A stretch of 64,000 bases of DNA from Bubalus kerabau (Eukaryota; Chordata; Mammalia; Artiodactyla; Bovidae), in NCBI RefSeq assembly GCF_029407905.1, contig NC_073627.1:139761697-139825696 (forward strand). Direction: 5' to 3'. Both the position numbers and the translations under genes were made by a program. The first letter of the stretch is position 1. The number at the start of each line of letters is the position of its first letter. Below the pieces are notes generated by a model. The model saw nothing but the letters and a program-made list of their open reading frames with translations, was not told the DNA's origin and searched no databases. Shown piece by piece: positions 33,235 to 43,795 of the stretch.

Positions 33235-33538
33235 AAATTCTGTTGATAAATTTCCTACAACTGTACCACCCTTCTACTTTTAGAATAAAACTGAAGTCCA
33301 CTCTGCATTGTTCTTTTCACAGAGATGAGATTCACTAATATTTTATCATCTCTGTAGCTATATTTGTACAAATATAAATTTGCGTTTATATTTTTCTTCT
33401 ACACTGTAATGAGTTTTTCTGCCAGGGTGATGTTATTTCATAAAATAACTTAGGAAGCATTCCATCGTTTTCTGTGGAATAGTTAATACTACACTCAACT
33501 GATCTACCCTTCAAATATACATAAGTATATGCCTTTAT

Positions 33539-33816
33539 GGAGAAGGCAATGGCACCCCACTCCAGTACTCTTGCTTGGAAAATCCCATGGGCGGAGGAGC
33601 CTGTTAGGCTGCAATCCATGGGGTCGCTAAGAGTCGGACATGACTGAGCGACTTCACTTTCACTTTTCACTTTCATGCATTGGAGAAGGAAATGGCAACC
33701 CACTCCAGTGTCCTTACCTGGAGAATCCCAAGGATGGGGGAGCCTGGTGGGCTGCCGTCTATGGGGTCGCACAGAGTCGGACACGACTGAAGTGACTTAG
33801 CATAGCATAGCATAGC
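33539..33816 (+). mobile_element. BOV-A2 SINE with (ATAGC)n tail
   Basis: TSD ATATGCCTTTAT at 33,527-33,538 and 33,817-33,828. The usual (AGC)n tail has become CATAG units. Confidence 0.95.
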
Positions 33817-33907
33817 ATATGCCTTTATATTTACAGCTGGCATTTTTTCTTTTAGATGTAATATCTGGGCCATATTTTCCATGCCTTCTCTGCAGTTTAC
33901 ACACAGT

Positions 33908-34095
33908 CAAATGTGTGTGGCTCAGCTGGCAAAGAATCTGCCTGCAATGCAGGAGACCTGGGTTCGATCCGGGGTTGGGAAGATCCCCTGGAGAAAGGAA
34001 AGGCTACCCACTCCAGTATTCTGGCCTGAAGAATTCCATGGACTGTGTAGTTGATGGGGTTGCAAAGATTTGGACACGACTGAGTGACTTTCACT
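33908..34095 (+). mobile_element. Bov-tA SINE
   Basis: Plus-strand tRNA-like head and BovA, slightly shortened at the 5' end and with deletions near 34,050. Confidence 0.87.
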
Positions 34096-34268
34096 ATGCT
34101 ATTTGGTCAGCTCAAATTTTCTATTTCTTGGCTCAGTTTTATCCATCTACACTTTCCTAGAGAATTCTGTCTTTCTTTGTGGTTTTTACAATTTATTAAT
34201 TAAGAACTATGCAGCATAGTCTTTTGTAAATTTGATTCTCTACACCTATGGTCTTATATCCTTTCATC

Positions 34269-34423
34269 TTCCTTTGTGTAGCGTATCTATAGTTTTCTCT
34301 TGACTAGATTCACTCCAAGTCTATTCGATTGATCAGAATGCTCGTATTTCTTTGTGTACAGTGTCTATAGTTTTCTTTTTGCTTGACTAGATTCACTCCA
34401 GGTCTATTCATTTAAACAGAATG
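34269..34423. repeat. diverged tandem duplication of about 78 bp
   Basis: 34,269-34,340 and 34,347-34,423 share CTTTGTGTA, TCTATAGTTTTCT and TTGACTAGATTCACTCCA blocks in the same order. Copies differ at several positions, so the duplication is not recent. Confidence 0.85.
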
Positions 34424-34446
34424 TTTCTACTTAAAACGGCTTGCTG

Positions 34447-34724
34447 CTGCTGCTGCTGCTAAGTCACATCAGTCGTGTCTGACTCTGTGCGACCCCATAG
34501 ACGGCAGCCCACGAGGCTCCCCCGTCCCTGGGATTCTCCAGGCAAGAACACTGAAGTGGGTTGCCATTTCCGTCTCCAATGCATGAAAGTGAAAAGTGAA
34601 AGTGAAGTCGCTCAGTCCTGTCTGACTCTTAGCGACCCCATGGACTGCGGCCCACCGGGCTCCTCTGTCCATGGGATTTTCCAGGCAAGAGTGCTGGAGT
34701 GGGGTGCCATTGCCTTCTCTGATA
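34447..34724 (-). mobile_element. BOV-A2 SINE
   Basis: Minus-strand BovA dimer with a reversed (AGC)n tail. TAAAACGGCTT and TAAAATGGTTT form a probable, mutated TSD. It is inverted relative to the BOV-A2 at 33,539. Confidence 0.92.
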
Positions 34725-34892
34725 AAATGGTTTAGAGAACATCAATTAAAATATATGGCCAGTGGAATTTTCCTGTTGTTCATATTCTAAGTAAACAAGA
34801 TTTCCTATCTTCTAATAATATACCATTGAGAAGAATTCTAACAGTGTACCCAGACCATGAGTTACAACAACAATTTTTAAAATAGGAAGACT

Positions 34893-35104
34893 CTGACCTC
34901 CCTGGTGATGCAGTGACTAAGACTCTGTGCTCCCAATGCAGAAGGCTCAGGTCGATCCCTGTTCAGGGGAGTAGATCCCACGTGGCTCAACTAAAGTGTT
35001 CACATGCTGCAACAACAAAAAGATCATGCTGCAACCAAGACTGAAGATCCTACATACCGCAGCTAAGATCTTGTGCAGCCAAATAAGTAAAATAAATCTT
35101 AAAA
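34893..35104 (+). mobile_element. CHR-type SINE, long form
   Basis: AATAGGAAGACT at 34,881-34,892 and AATAAGAAGACT at 35,105-35,116 form the TSD. Confidence 0.9.
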
Positions 35105-35116
35105 AATAAGAAGACT

Positions 35117-35713
35117 AAAGCCAAGCAAGGCCTTTTTGGCAAATTACAGGAGAAACCAAAACACAATTCCCAGGGCCAGACTCTTTCTTGGCACTTGAAG
35201 TGTGAGCCAAGCCCAAAGTTAACAAGGACAGACTTTAACAGTCAGATGGTTTCTAAATAGAATTTGCTCTAGAAAGAACATCAGTGAGATTATTTCTCCT
35301 CCTAAGAGACTTTTTGCATATGTTCTATGAGTCGTTTTTGAGAAACAAACCCTGAGGCATCATTTTATGGAGGGAAGGGTTTGTTTAAATAAGAACATTA
35401 TGCCACAGTAACATGACTAAGAAACCCTGTAAGAAAGGAAACCCTGAGCCAGCTGGGCCAGGTGATTGCTCCAAGTTACTTAGAGAAACTTGTTATTGTG
35501 AAAGAAGTGAGTTCAGGAATATTGCCTAAAGATGACGCAAAACAATCCTGAGATGAAGCCATACCTTGAGATGGAAGACTGTACAAGAAAGACTGCATCC
35601 ATTACGTTGCATACAAGTTAACATTAAAGGTTTGTTGCCAAGCTATCATTCATGGGCTTTGCAAACCAGTATTTGCTTGGTTCAAAGAATAACTTTCAAA
35701 ATATCTTTAACTT
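35117..35713. other. repeat-free island
   Basis: About 600 bases without a recognised transposon or gene. Composition is balanced and TGGCA/TGCCA words recur. Confidence 0.4.
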
Positions 35714-35905
35714 AGGGGCTTCCATGATGGTTCAATGCTAAGACTCTGCACTCCCAATTCAGGGGCCCCAGATTCGATCCCTGGTCAGGGAACTAGATCC
35801 CAATGCTACAACTCAGAGTTTGCATGCCACAACTAAAGATCCTTCAAGCCACAATGAAGATGGAAGATCCCGCATACCACAACTAAGACCTGGCACAGCC
35901 AAATA
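35714..35905 (+). mobile_element. CHR-type SINE, long form
   Basis: Plus-strand copy with several indels in the body. Confidence 0.85.
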
Positions 35906-36129
35906 ATTTAATACACAAATTTAAAAAATTAATTGAAATTACTAATGAAAAAAATCTAAATTTAAAATCTTATCATCCAAATGAACAATCCCTAAAAACT
36001 TGGTTGTCTTTTATTGTGATAATAACAACTCTGTGTTAAATGTAGGTTCTCTCAAGAGGATAAAAAGAGTTGACATTCAAAAACATGAATTCTGAGGCCA
36101 AGGACCAGTTGAAGACAGCAAATAATTGT

Positions 36130-37032
36130 CCAAATCCCATTGAACTCATGAAGAGAAAAGCAGTTAAGAATATCACCCATGTGTTTATCTAAAGGAAATG
36201 AAAACAGGATATCTAAAGATCTATGAGCCCCTGTGTTGACTGCAGCATTATACTCCATAGCCAAGGTGTGGAAATGACTGAAGTTTCCATTAAGAGATGA
36301 CAAGATAAAGAACATGTGGTATATATTGACAATAGAATATTACTCAACCATGAGAAAGAAGGAAATCCTGCCATTTCTAGCTGCACAGATGGACCTTGAG
36401 GGCATTATGCTAAGTATTATGCTAAGTAAACTATGTCAGACACAGAAGGACAAGCACTATATGATCTCACTCATATGTGGAGCGTGAAGAAAAGAATGCA
36501 TAGAAACAGAGTAGAATGGTGGTTGCCAGGAGCTGGGGGATGTGGGAGATGAGGAGATGTTGGTCAAAGGGTTCAAACTTCCAGCTGTAAGATGAGTAAG
36601 TTTTGGGACTTCCCAGGTAGTCCAGTGGTTTAGACTCCATGCTTCCACTGCATGGGACAGGTTCTATCTCTGGTCAGGGAACTAAGATCCTGCCTACTGC
36701 ATGCTAGGCTATATGGCCAAAATTTTTTAAATTTCAGAGAATTCTTAAGGGCCAGAAAACTAAAAAGAAAAAAGATAAATAAGTGTAGGGGATCTAATAT
36801 ACAGTATAGTGACTACAATACTGTATTATATACTTGAAAATTGCTGAGAGTAAATCTTCAATGTTTTTACCACACACACACACACATTCATCACATGAAG
36901 TGATGGAGCTGCTACCTAATCCTATTGTGGGAATCATTTCACAATAATATGTACATCATATCATCACCTTGGACACCTTATATATACAATTGTATGTCAA
37001 TTATATCTCAATAAGGCTGAAAAAAAAAAAAA
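36130..37032 (+). mobile_element. L1 3' region and UTR
   Basis: Recognisable L1 3' text from 36,130 to the A-run at 37,020-37,032. Split by a CHR SINE, and containing a (CA)n run at 36,871-36,886. Confidence 0.8.
36605..36735 (+). mobile_element. CHR-type SINE nested in L1
   Basis: Head GGGACTTCCCAGGTAGTCC at 36,606. L1 UTR text resumes at 36,736. Confidence 0.88.
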
Positions 37033-37309
37033 GACTGTCTACCTGGGTCTGGTTCTACAGTTTCAACACTCTCAGTTCCTTGACAAGTTTCCTTTCAAAT
37101 ATTTCTGGAATAGTCCTCAGAATAATCTGACCATTTCCTTTTATTTCTTACTCTGATCTTTGCTGGGTGGTATCACAAATGTCTATAAGGCCTTGCAAAC
37201 CTTTCCATGGATGTTTTCATATCTCCTTCTAGCACCATGATTTCTGCCAGGCACTCTGTCTTTTCCATTAGGACATACAAGAAAACAATGTCTCTCCCTC
37301 CACTTTATT

Positions 37310-38215
37310 TTCCCCCCAGGTTAATTGAGATATAATTAATATAATACTGGGTAGGTTTAAGCTATGTAACATGTTGATACTTACATATTACTATGTAATA
37401 TATACTATGTTCAAGCTATGTAACATGTTGATACTTACATATTACTATGTAATATATACTATGTTCAAGCTATGTAACATGTTGATACTTACATATTACT
37501 ATGTAATATATACTATGTTCAAGCTATGTAACATGTTGATACTTACATATTACTATGTAATATATACTATGTTCAAGCTATGTAACATGTTGATACTTAC
37601 ATATTACTATGTAATATATACTATGTTTAAGGTATGTAACATGTTGATACTTACATATTACAAAATGATTACCACCACAGCTGTAGCTAACACCTTCATA
37701 GCATCACATAATTAATTACCATACGCTTTTCTACCTAGTCTAGGTGAAAACATTTAAGATATACTTTCTCAGCAACTTTCTAGTATATAATACAGTATTG
37801 TTAACTACAGTATAGTCGTCATGCAGTACATTAGATCCTCAGAACTTAGATCCTCATTAGATCCGCAACTAGAACTTCTAGTTCCAAGTTTGTAACCTTT
37901 GACCAACATCTCCTCATTCTTGCCTTCCCCCAGCTCCTGGCCACCATCAGCCTATTCTGTTTGTATGAGTTAATAGATCAAGTATTTAGCTTTCTATGTG
38001 ACTTATTTTACTTAGCATAATGCCCCCAAGGTCCTCAATGATATTGCAAATGTCAGGATTTCTTTCTTTCTCAGGGATGACTAGTATTCCATTGTATGTA
38101 TATACCACATCTTCTTCATCCATTTATCCTTGCTTTCACATTTAGGTCATTCCCACATCTTGGCTATTGTGACTAATGCCACAATGAACATGCCTCCCTC
38201 ACCTCTTTAAAAGTC
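37310..38215 (-). mobile_element. L1 3' UTR
   Basis: The minus-strand L1 3' UTR starts at 37,310, is interrupted only by internal expansion of the 54-bp array, and continues to 38,215. It faces the plus-strand L1 at 36,130-37,032. Confidence 0.8.
37361..37661. repeat. 54-bp minisatellite inside L1
   Basis: Five full units begin at 37,361, 37,415, 37,469, 37,523 and 37,577, with a partial sixth to 37,661. The units are essentially identical; the fifth shows one C-to-T change at its end. Each holds the inverted pair TTACATA/TATGTAA. 54 is divisible by three, so a frame with an 18-residue period stays open across the array. That frame is a by-product, not a gene. Confidence 0.97.
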
Positions 38216-38587
38216 CACTTGTTCAGTGGGTACCAAAGCAGTTACTTGTGTGCCATTGTCTTATAGAGATTCATAGTTTCCATCACTCAGAATAGAGGGG
38301 CTAGGCCAGTAGACTACCTCCCAGAACAGATACTCACTGTTGTCAGTGTCCTGTCCTCTGATTTCTAAGACAACCTTCACTACTTGGAGTTCTCCTCTCC
38401 TAATGACTTTTCTTCCAGAAGCTTCTCCCAAATCCTTATGCAACAGATTTCTGGTGGGTAAGTGCCACATTAGTGCCTCCCTTGTTCCCTGCCTCTTCTC
38501 CTGGAGGCCCTCCTGGAGGCCCTTTCCCCCTTCCTTTTCTCCCCTCCTCCACAGACTTCAAAGGGTAGCAGTCACAGTACAGAGCCG
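38216..38587. other. no recognised feature
   Basis: 38,500-38,545 is C/T-rich with a duplicated CTGGAGGCCC word at 38,501 and 38,513. No gene. Confidence 0.4.
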
Positions 38588-38910
38588 GGGTTGGTGAATT
38601 ATGACCCTCAAACCAAATCCAGCCCACTGCCTGCAAAAATGGTTTTTAACATTTTAAAAATAATGGGGGAAAAATCGAGAGGAATATTTCATGACATAAG
38701 AAAATTACATGAAATTCAAATGCCATGTCTACAAATAAAGTTTTATTGGTACACAGCCACACTCATTTGTTGCATATTGTCTATGGCTGTTTTTCTGCTA
38801 AAACTGCAGAGTGGAGTGGTTGCAACAGAGACCATGTGGCCTGCAAAGTCTGAAATACATACATGGGCCTTTTACAATAAAAGTTCACTGATTCTTGGTT
38901 TTGACCATGG
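38588..38910 (+). mobile_element. ancient DNA-transposon relic (GGCCAAATCC-type)
   Basis: Carries the AATAAAGTTTTATTGGTACACAGCCAC block and the terminal AAAAGTTCACTGATTC of a frequent mammalian hAT-like family. I am sure it is a repeat but not of its name. No TSD found. Confidence 0.6.
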
Positions 38911-39130
38911 ACCCTGGCACTAGTCTGCCTGGGTTTTGAATTTCGTTCTGCCACTACCTATGTGGGCAATACTATAACCAGGCCTGAGTTGCAATTTGCA
39001 CGTTTGTAACGAGGGGATGACAGCAGTTCTCTTTACCTCCTTAGGATGTGTGGGGATTAAAGAAATTGAATTAGAATAGTACCAGACACAAGCCATACAC
39101 GTTAATTACCATTGTTACATTATAGCTGAT
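38911..39130 (-). mobile_element. MIR SINE
   Basis: Minus-strand MIR body, moderately diverged, abutting the DNA transposon relic. Confidence 0.6.
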
Positions 39131-39635
39131 GACCATGGAAAACCTGTCTGGTATTAAATAAAAATTCTGGATCAAACGTTTGTTTCTTAACTGACCTCAA
39201 AGTAATAGAAAAATTTGCTGAATATGACAGTCACCTAAACAGTATAAGAATAGTGTCCTTGTTACAAAGGGGCTGCAGAATGAAACTTCACTCCTGTCCT
39301 GAATAAAGGTCAAATCTAGGCATTTAACATCCTGCTTTTCTACATTATCCAGGGAATCTCAGCAACCAAGTAGTTTTTCTTTTGTTTATTTTGTTTTGAA
39401 GAAGGTTGAATAAAATGTTTTTTTTCATTTTCTCTACATTTTCCATGAAAATGAATAATTTTATGTAGTTACAATCATAATATAGCATATGTAGTTGAAT
39501 TATTTTTACTACAGCTTAACTTTTCCATTTTGCTTCTTAGTTTTCATCACCTTTTGTTTTACACAGAGTTTTATGGAGATAATTTTTCAATATATATATA
39601 TATATATATATATCTTTTCAAGGTACATTTAAATA
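39131..39635. other. AT-rich sequence with (TA)n
   Basis: No gene. A (TA)n microsatellite of about 12 units lies at 39,589-39,613. Confidence 0.5.
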
Positions 39636-39832
39636 GGATTTCCATGGAGGTCCAGGGATTGGGAATCAGCCTGCCAATGCAGGGAATATGAACCTGTGCT
39701 GCCTAATGAGAGAACTTAGAGAACAGTGAGAACCTGAGCACTACAACAGAGTAGCCCCTGCTCTCCACAACTAGAGAAAGCCCGCATGCAGCAATGAAGA
39801 CCCAGTACAATCAAAAACAGGCAAATAAATTT
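39636..39832 (+). mobile_element. CHR-type SINE, long form
   Basis: Plus-strand copy with part of the body deleted after the head. Confidence 0.83.
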
Positions 39833-39953
39833 AAAAAACAAAAAGACCCCACTTAAAAAGATATATATAAATACAGTCTTTAAAAAAGTCAAGTAGTTTT
39901 CATTCCTTCTTCCCTATCAAACAACCCAGTTTTCATTAAATTAGCGACTTCAA

Positions 39954-40147
39954 TGGCTCAGATGGTAAAGAATCCTCCTGCAGTGCTGGAGACCTGGGTT
40001 TGATCCCTGCGATGGGAAGATCCCCTGGAGGAGGGCATAGTGACCCACTCCAGTATTCGTGCCTGGGAAATCCCATGGACAGAGTAGCCTGGCAGGCTAC
40101 AGTCCGTGGGGTCACAGAGAGCTGGACACAGCTGAGTGACTAAGCAC
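39954..40147 (+). mobile_element. Bov-tA SINE
   Basis: Left flank GACTTCAA at 39,946-39,953 and right flank GATTTCAA at 40,151-40,158 are likely TSD copies, shared with the next element. Confidence 0.87.
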
Positions 40148-40158
40148 AATGATTTCAA

Positions 40159-40381
40159 CCATCTCATCCTCTGCTGCCTCCTTCCCCTTTTGCCTTCAAT
40201 CTTTCCCAGCATCGGGGCCTTTTCCAATGAGTCGACTGTTCCCAGAGAATAAGATGGTTGGATAGCATCACTGACTCAATGGACGTGAAATTGGGCAAAC
40301 TCCAGGAGATAGTGAGGGATGGGGAGACCTGGTGTGCTGGAGTCCATGGTGTCACAAAGAGTCGGACACGACTGAACAACA
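40159..40381. mobile_element. short BovB 3' end with internal inversion
   Basis: 40,159-40,239 is minus-strand BovB and 40,240-40,381 plus-strand BovB 3' end. The two halves overlap by about 20 bases of BovB (GATGAGATGGTTG region). AATGATTTCAA at 40,148-40,158 and AATGACTTCAA at 40,382-40,392 bracket them. Confidence 0.85.
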
Positions 40382-40392
40382 AATGACTTCAA

Positions 40393-40867
40393 ATTGCTCA
40401 GATCATCAATTTCTCCTAAAGGATATGTGCAGCATAGAGTATTCTAGAAACAAAGCTAAAAGCTTGTTGTTATGAAAGTGTTCACCAAGCATCAATCTCA
40501 CAGTGATGGGGCTGAAGATACGAACAGCTTTAGAGCCCTGACCATCATCTCCCCATTCATCAGAGAAACTGGACCTCCAAAGTCACAGAGCAGAGCCAAA
40601 GACAGACCCAGAGATGCTCACCAGCCAGGGTATTTGAGGACAGGGCATAGATAGTGATGGGAATCTTCAGGTCATATGAAAAATGTGTTTCTAGGGCTGT
40701 AGATATCCATTCCTTTGTCCAGTTTAGCTCATGGGTTTCAAATTACAATGTGTCACCCTGGCCTTGACATACACAGAACCACCCTGTCCTGAAGCATTTG
40801 CCCTAAGAAGACTGCAAAGTGGTGTTTGGAGTCAAATATATCCCTCCTCCCCTTTTTTTGTAGTTCT
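40393..40867. other. no recognised feature
   Basis: Unique-looking sequence without gene evidence. Confidence 0.4.
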
Positions 40868-40880
40868 AGTAACTCCACTC

Positions 40881-41087
40881 TGGCTTCCTAGGTGATTCAG
40901 TGGTAAAGAATACGCCTGCCAATGCAGGAGACGAGGGTTCAATCCCTGAGTCAGGAAGATTCCCTGCAGAAGGAAATGGCAACCCACTCTAGTATTCTTG
41001 CCTGGGAAATCCCATGGACAGAGAAGCCTTGCCGGCTATAGTTCATGAGCTCTCAAGAGTAGGACATGACTTAGTGACTAAACAACA
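40881..41087 (+). mobile_element. Bov-tA SINE
   Basis: TSD AGTAACTCCACTC at 40,868-40,880 and 41,088-41,100, perfect over 13 bp. Confidence 0.96.
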
Positions 41088-41100
41088 AGTAACTCCACTC

Positions 41101-41813
41101 ATATGTAGGATCAAAGAATGAGCTTCCTCTACCTAGAAAAGAATTTTCTTTGACAGAACCCATAGCTTCTTTGAGGGACTCAATTAAGTCAGCCAAATTT
41201 AGGAAAATAAACCTCGTAATCAGTGGAGGAAGTAAAGCTCTTGCCAGCCGTCTTCACATCTCTCTATTCTCATCGGCATCGTTAACTAGCCTCCAAATTC
41301 ATTTATCCTCATTTCTTTCTCGAAGGCACCTTCCAACAGAGCAAGCTAGTGTTTGTGAGTGCTTACTTGTGTTTGTATATGTGTGGGTTTTGGAGTCCGA
41401 ATATCCCTGGTTGTGGAATATGCTTAATGTTTCCTCTGAAAAGATATCAGAGGAAAAAGAAAAGGGTATTTCTGGGAATCCTGCTGTTATTCCACTTACC
41501 CATCTAGTTGACTCTCTAATTTTCAGCCACATTTTAATAAAAGACTTTGAATAGCTCTGCTTTTATGATTTAAATGGACTTTCAAATTGGGATTTAACCA
41601 TCTGATATAACAAAGTGGGTGGACTTCAGTCTTCAGAGGAAAAAGAATAAACATCCTGAAAACTGTAATTAAAATTTTCCATTTTCCTCTAACCCTCTTA
41701 TTGCAATTATTGTCACACTTGAAATATCCAGTGTCCAAATTCAAACCTCAAGTTTTGCAAAAAGCCTTCAATTCGAGGTGGTGGGATAGGGGTGGAGGCA
41801 GGGTGGAGGATGT
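41101..41813. other. repeat-free island
   Basis: No transposon is recognised. A 134-codon plus-strand frame at 41,150-41,554 has no domain I recognise and overlaps a minus-strand frame. Probably non-coding. Confidence 0.4.
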
Positions 41814-41835
41814 GGGGGGGGGTGGGGGGGTGGGG
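41814..41835 (+). repeat. G-rich quadruplex-capable tract
   Basis: G7-G2-T-G7-T-G4 read without interruption other than two T; upstream GGTGGTGGG and GGGTGGAGG add further G runs. Confidence 0.85.
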
Positions 41836-42214
41836 CTGAGGCAGCTGAAGTCATTTTGGTAGAAATCCAGTTATGTTGAATGAGGATTAACATTCTGATG
41901 TGTATTAAATTTAAAATAAACCTGTGGTTAGACAATGTCACTCATCCAATTTTCTCAAACACAGGTGACTGAAATAACTTTGTGCAAAATACTTAGGCTC
42001 CTAACGGTCCATGTGGAGAATTGCTGAGGAAGGTATGAAGTCAGACCTAAGGAAATATGAAAGGAAAACTTCAATCCAGAGCAACTGGGATATAAAAGGT
42101 GAAGATAGGTAGATATCACAGATGACTAAGAAAATGGCAACTCTATGTAGTAACTGTGTAATTGGCCTTCCCATTACAGACCCCTCCCCCAGGCTCTCTG
42201 CTTTTGTTCTTCTC

Positions 42215-42610
42215 AGAAGTATCCAGATAATAGTGTCTGGTGCAGGTTTCCTGACTTGTTTTACAGATGCTAAAACCCCCACCAAGTGGAAGAAATCAAC
42301 GACTTGATGACCACGAGCACATAGCCCCCCAGACCTACTGGAGCCTAAAGATCTATATTGCTAACCCCTGTGACAGGATCCTGTTACCTCACCATCAACC
42401 AATCAGAGAATTATGCACGAGCTGATCACACAGTCTGGGATGCTCCTCCCTCACCTGGCTTTTAAAAATGCTTAGCTGAAACCAATGGGGAGTTTGAGTA
42501 TTTTGGAAGTCCTGAACGTCTTGCTTGGCTCCCTGCAATAAATAATGCACTTTTTCACCACAACCAAGTGTTAGTAGATTGGCTTCACTGCATGTGGGCA
42601 AGCCAACCCA
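42215..42610 (+). mobile_element. solo LTR-like element (class I ERV type)
   Basis: Plus-strand layout typical of a retroviral LTR: a CCAATCAG box at 42,399-42,406, a TTTAAAAATG TATA-like box at 42,471-42,480, and AATAAA at 42,537-42,542, then a CA-rich end. The wording resembles mammalian MER-type gamma-ERV LTRs. No internal viral genes flank it. Edges are approximate. Confidence 0.6.
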
Positions 42611-42719
42611 GTATCATCCATTCCCCTCTCCTTAGGGTTATACTTGCCTCATGTTGTGTTTCACACTAGGTGTCAAGATTCAGAATTTCTAAGGCCTGAA
42701 GCCTATATAGTGAAGCTGT

Positions 42720-42740
42720 TTATATATATATATATATATA
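42720..42740. repeat. (TA)n microsatellite
   Basis: About ten uninterrupted TA units. Confidence 0.93.
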
Positions 42741-42776
42741 AAACATAGATTTATCCATTCACCAAACTTTCCAAAA

Positions 42777-42994
42777 GGGCTTCGCAGTTGGCTCAGTGGG
42801 TAAAGAATCAACCTGCAATGCAGGAGATAAAGGACACTAGGGTTCATATCCCTGGGTCGGGAAGATCCCCTGCAGGAGGAAATGGCAACCCACTCCAGTA
42901 TTCTTGCCTGGGGGATCCCATGGACAGAGGAGCCTGGTAGGCTCCAGTCCAGGGAGTCACAAATGAGTTGGACACCACTGAGCTACTAAGCACA
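42777..42994 (+). mobile_element. Bov-tA SINE
   Basis: TSD CAAACTTTCCAAAA at 42,763-42,776 and 42,995-43,008, perfect over 14 bp. Confidence 0.96.
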
Positions 42995-43079
42995 CAAACT
43001 TTCCAAAAACATATGGTAGTAAAAGTACACTGAGGAGTCCAGAAGCCTCAGTAAATTCCCTTGTGTCCACACTGCCCTT

Positions 43080-43795
43080 CAGTTGTTTCCATCTTCAGTC
43101 TATGTCAAGAACCTTTTTTCTATCTCAACCCCTACCATCCTGGACCCAACTGCCTTCATTTCTTGCCTGAACTACTGAAATAGTCTTCTGACCATCTGAT
43201 CTTCCTTCATCTTCCTTGTGTCTTTACAGTCTATTCAACCCACAGCAGTCATGTTAGATCACGTCCTTGGTTGGTTCAAAATCCTCCAAACTTTTTTCAC
43301 AGCCAATATATGAAGTTCTCACCATACCCTTTGTGGTCCTGCTTTATTGGCTCACACTGTGTCTCTCACAAATTTTCTCCCATTATCTGCCCCTTACTAA
43401 CATCTCTTGCTACCCAGTAATACTTGCTGTTCCTCCGTGGTTTCAAAACCAGCCAAACATGCCTCTAGCTTTTACTTTTGCTGTTGTTGATTTCTGAAGG
43501 CTTTTCTCTGAAATCCTCACTTCCTGCAGATCTATAGTTCAATGTCACTTTATCAGAGATGCCTTAGCAGAACACTGGATATAGAACTGCAGCATCCCTA
43601 CCTCCCTCATCCTGTCCTCCTTACTCTGGAGTTTTCTATACAGGTTTAGCCTCATTTGGCTTAAATTTGCCTTACCCACCTCTGTTAGACACTAAGCTCT
43701 ATGAGGGTAGGAATTTTATTTTATTCACTGCTGTGCTCCAATTCTTTGAACAGTGCTTGACACCTACTAGGCAACCAATAAATATTTGTGAAAAG
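43080..43795 (+). mobile_element. LINE2 (L2) 3' region
   Basis: Decayed L2 body ending in the hallmark TAAGCTCTATGAGGGTAGG and CAATAAATATTTGTGAA motifs at 43,695-43,790. Pan-mammalian age. Confidence 0.75.

Larger units (their letters stand above)
31921..34440 (-). mobile_element. old L1 ORF2 remnant, host of five SINE-type insertions
   Basis: Minus-strand L1 ORF2 text is recognisable at 31,921-32,044, 33,251-33,530, and 34,096-34,260, heavily decayed. It has been interrupted by the BOV-A2/L1 chimera, a second BOV-A2, and Bov-tA copies. Confidence 0.6.

Noticed and set aside
37361..37661. CRISPR-like array
   Set aside because: Units are contiguous with no variable spacers, and this is a mammalian genome.
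37371..37715. 114-codon frame with an 18-residue repeating unit
   Set aside because: It is the translation of a 54-bp minisatellite in an L1 3' UTR; the unit length divisible by three keeps the frame open.
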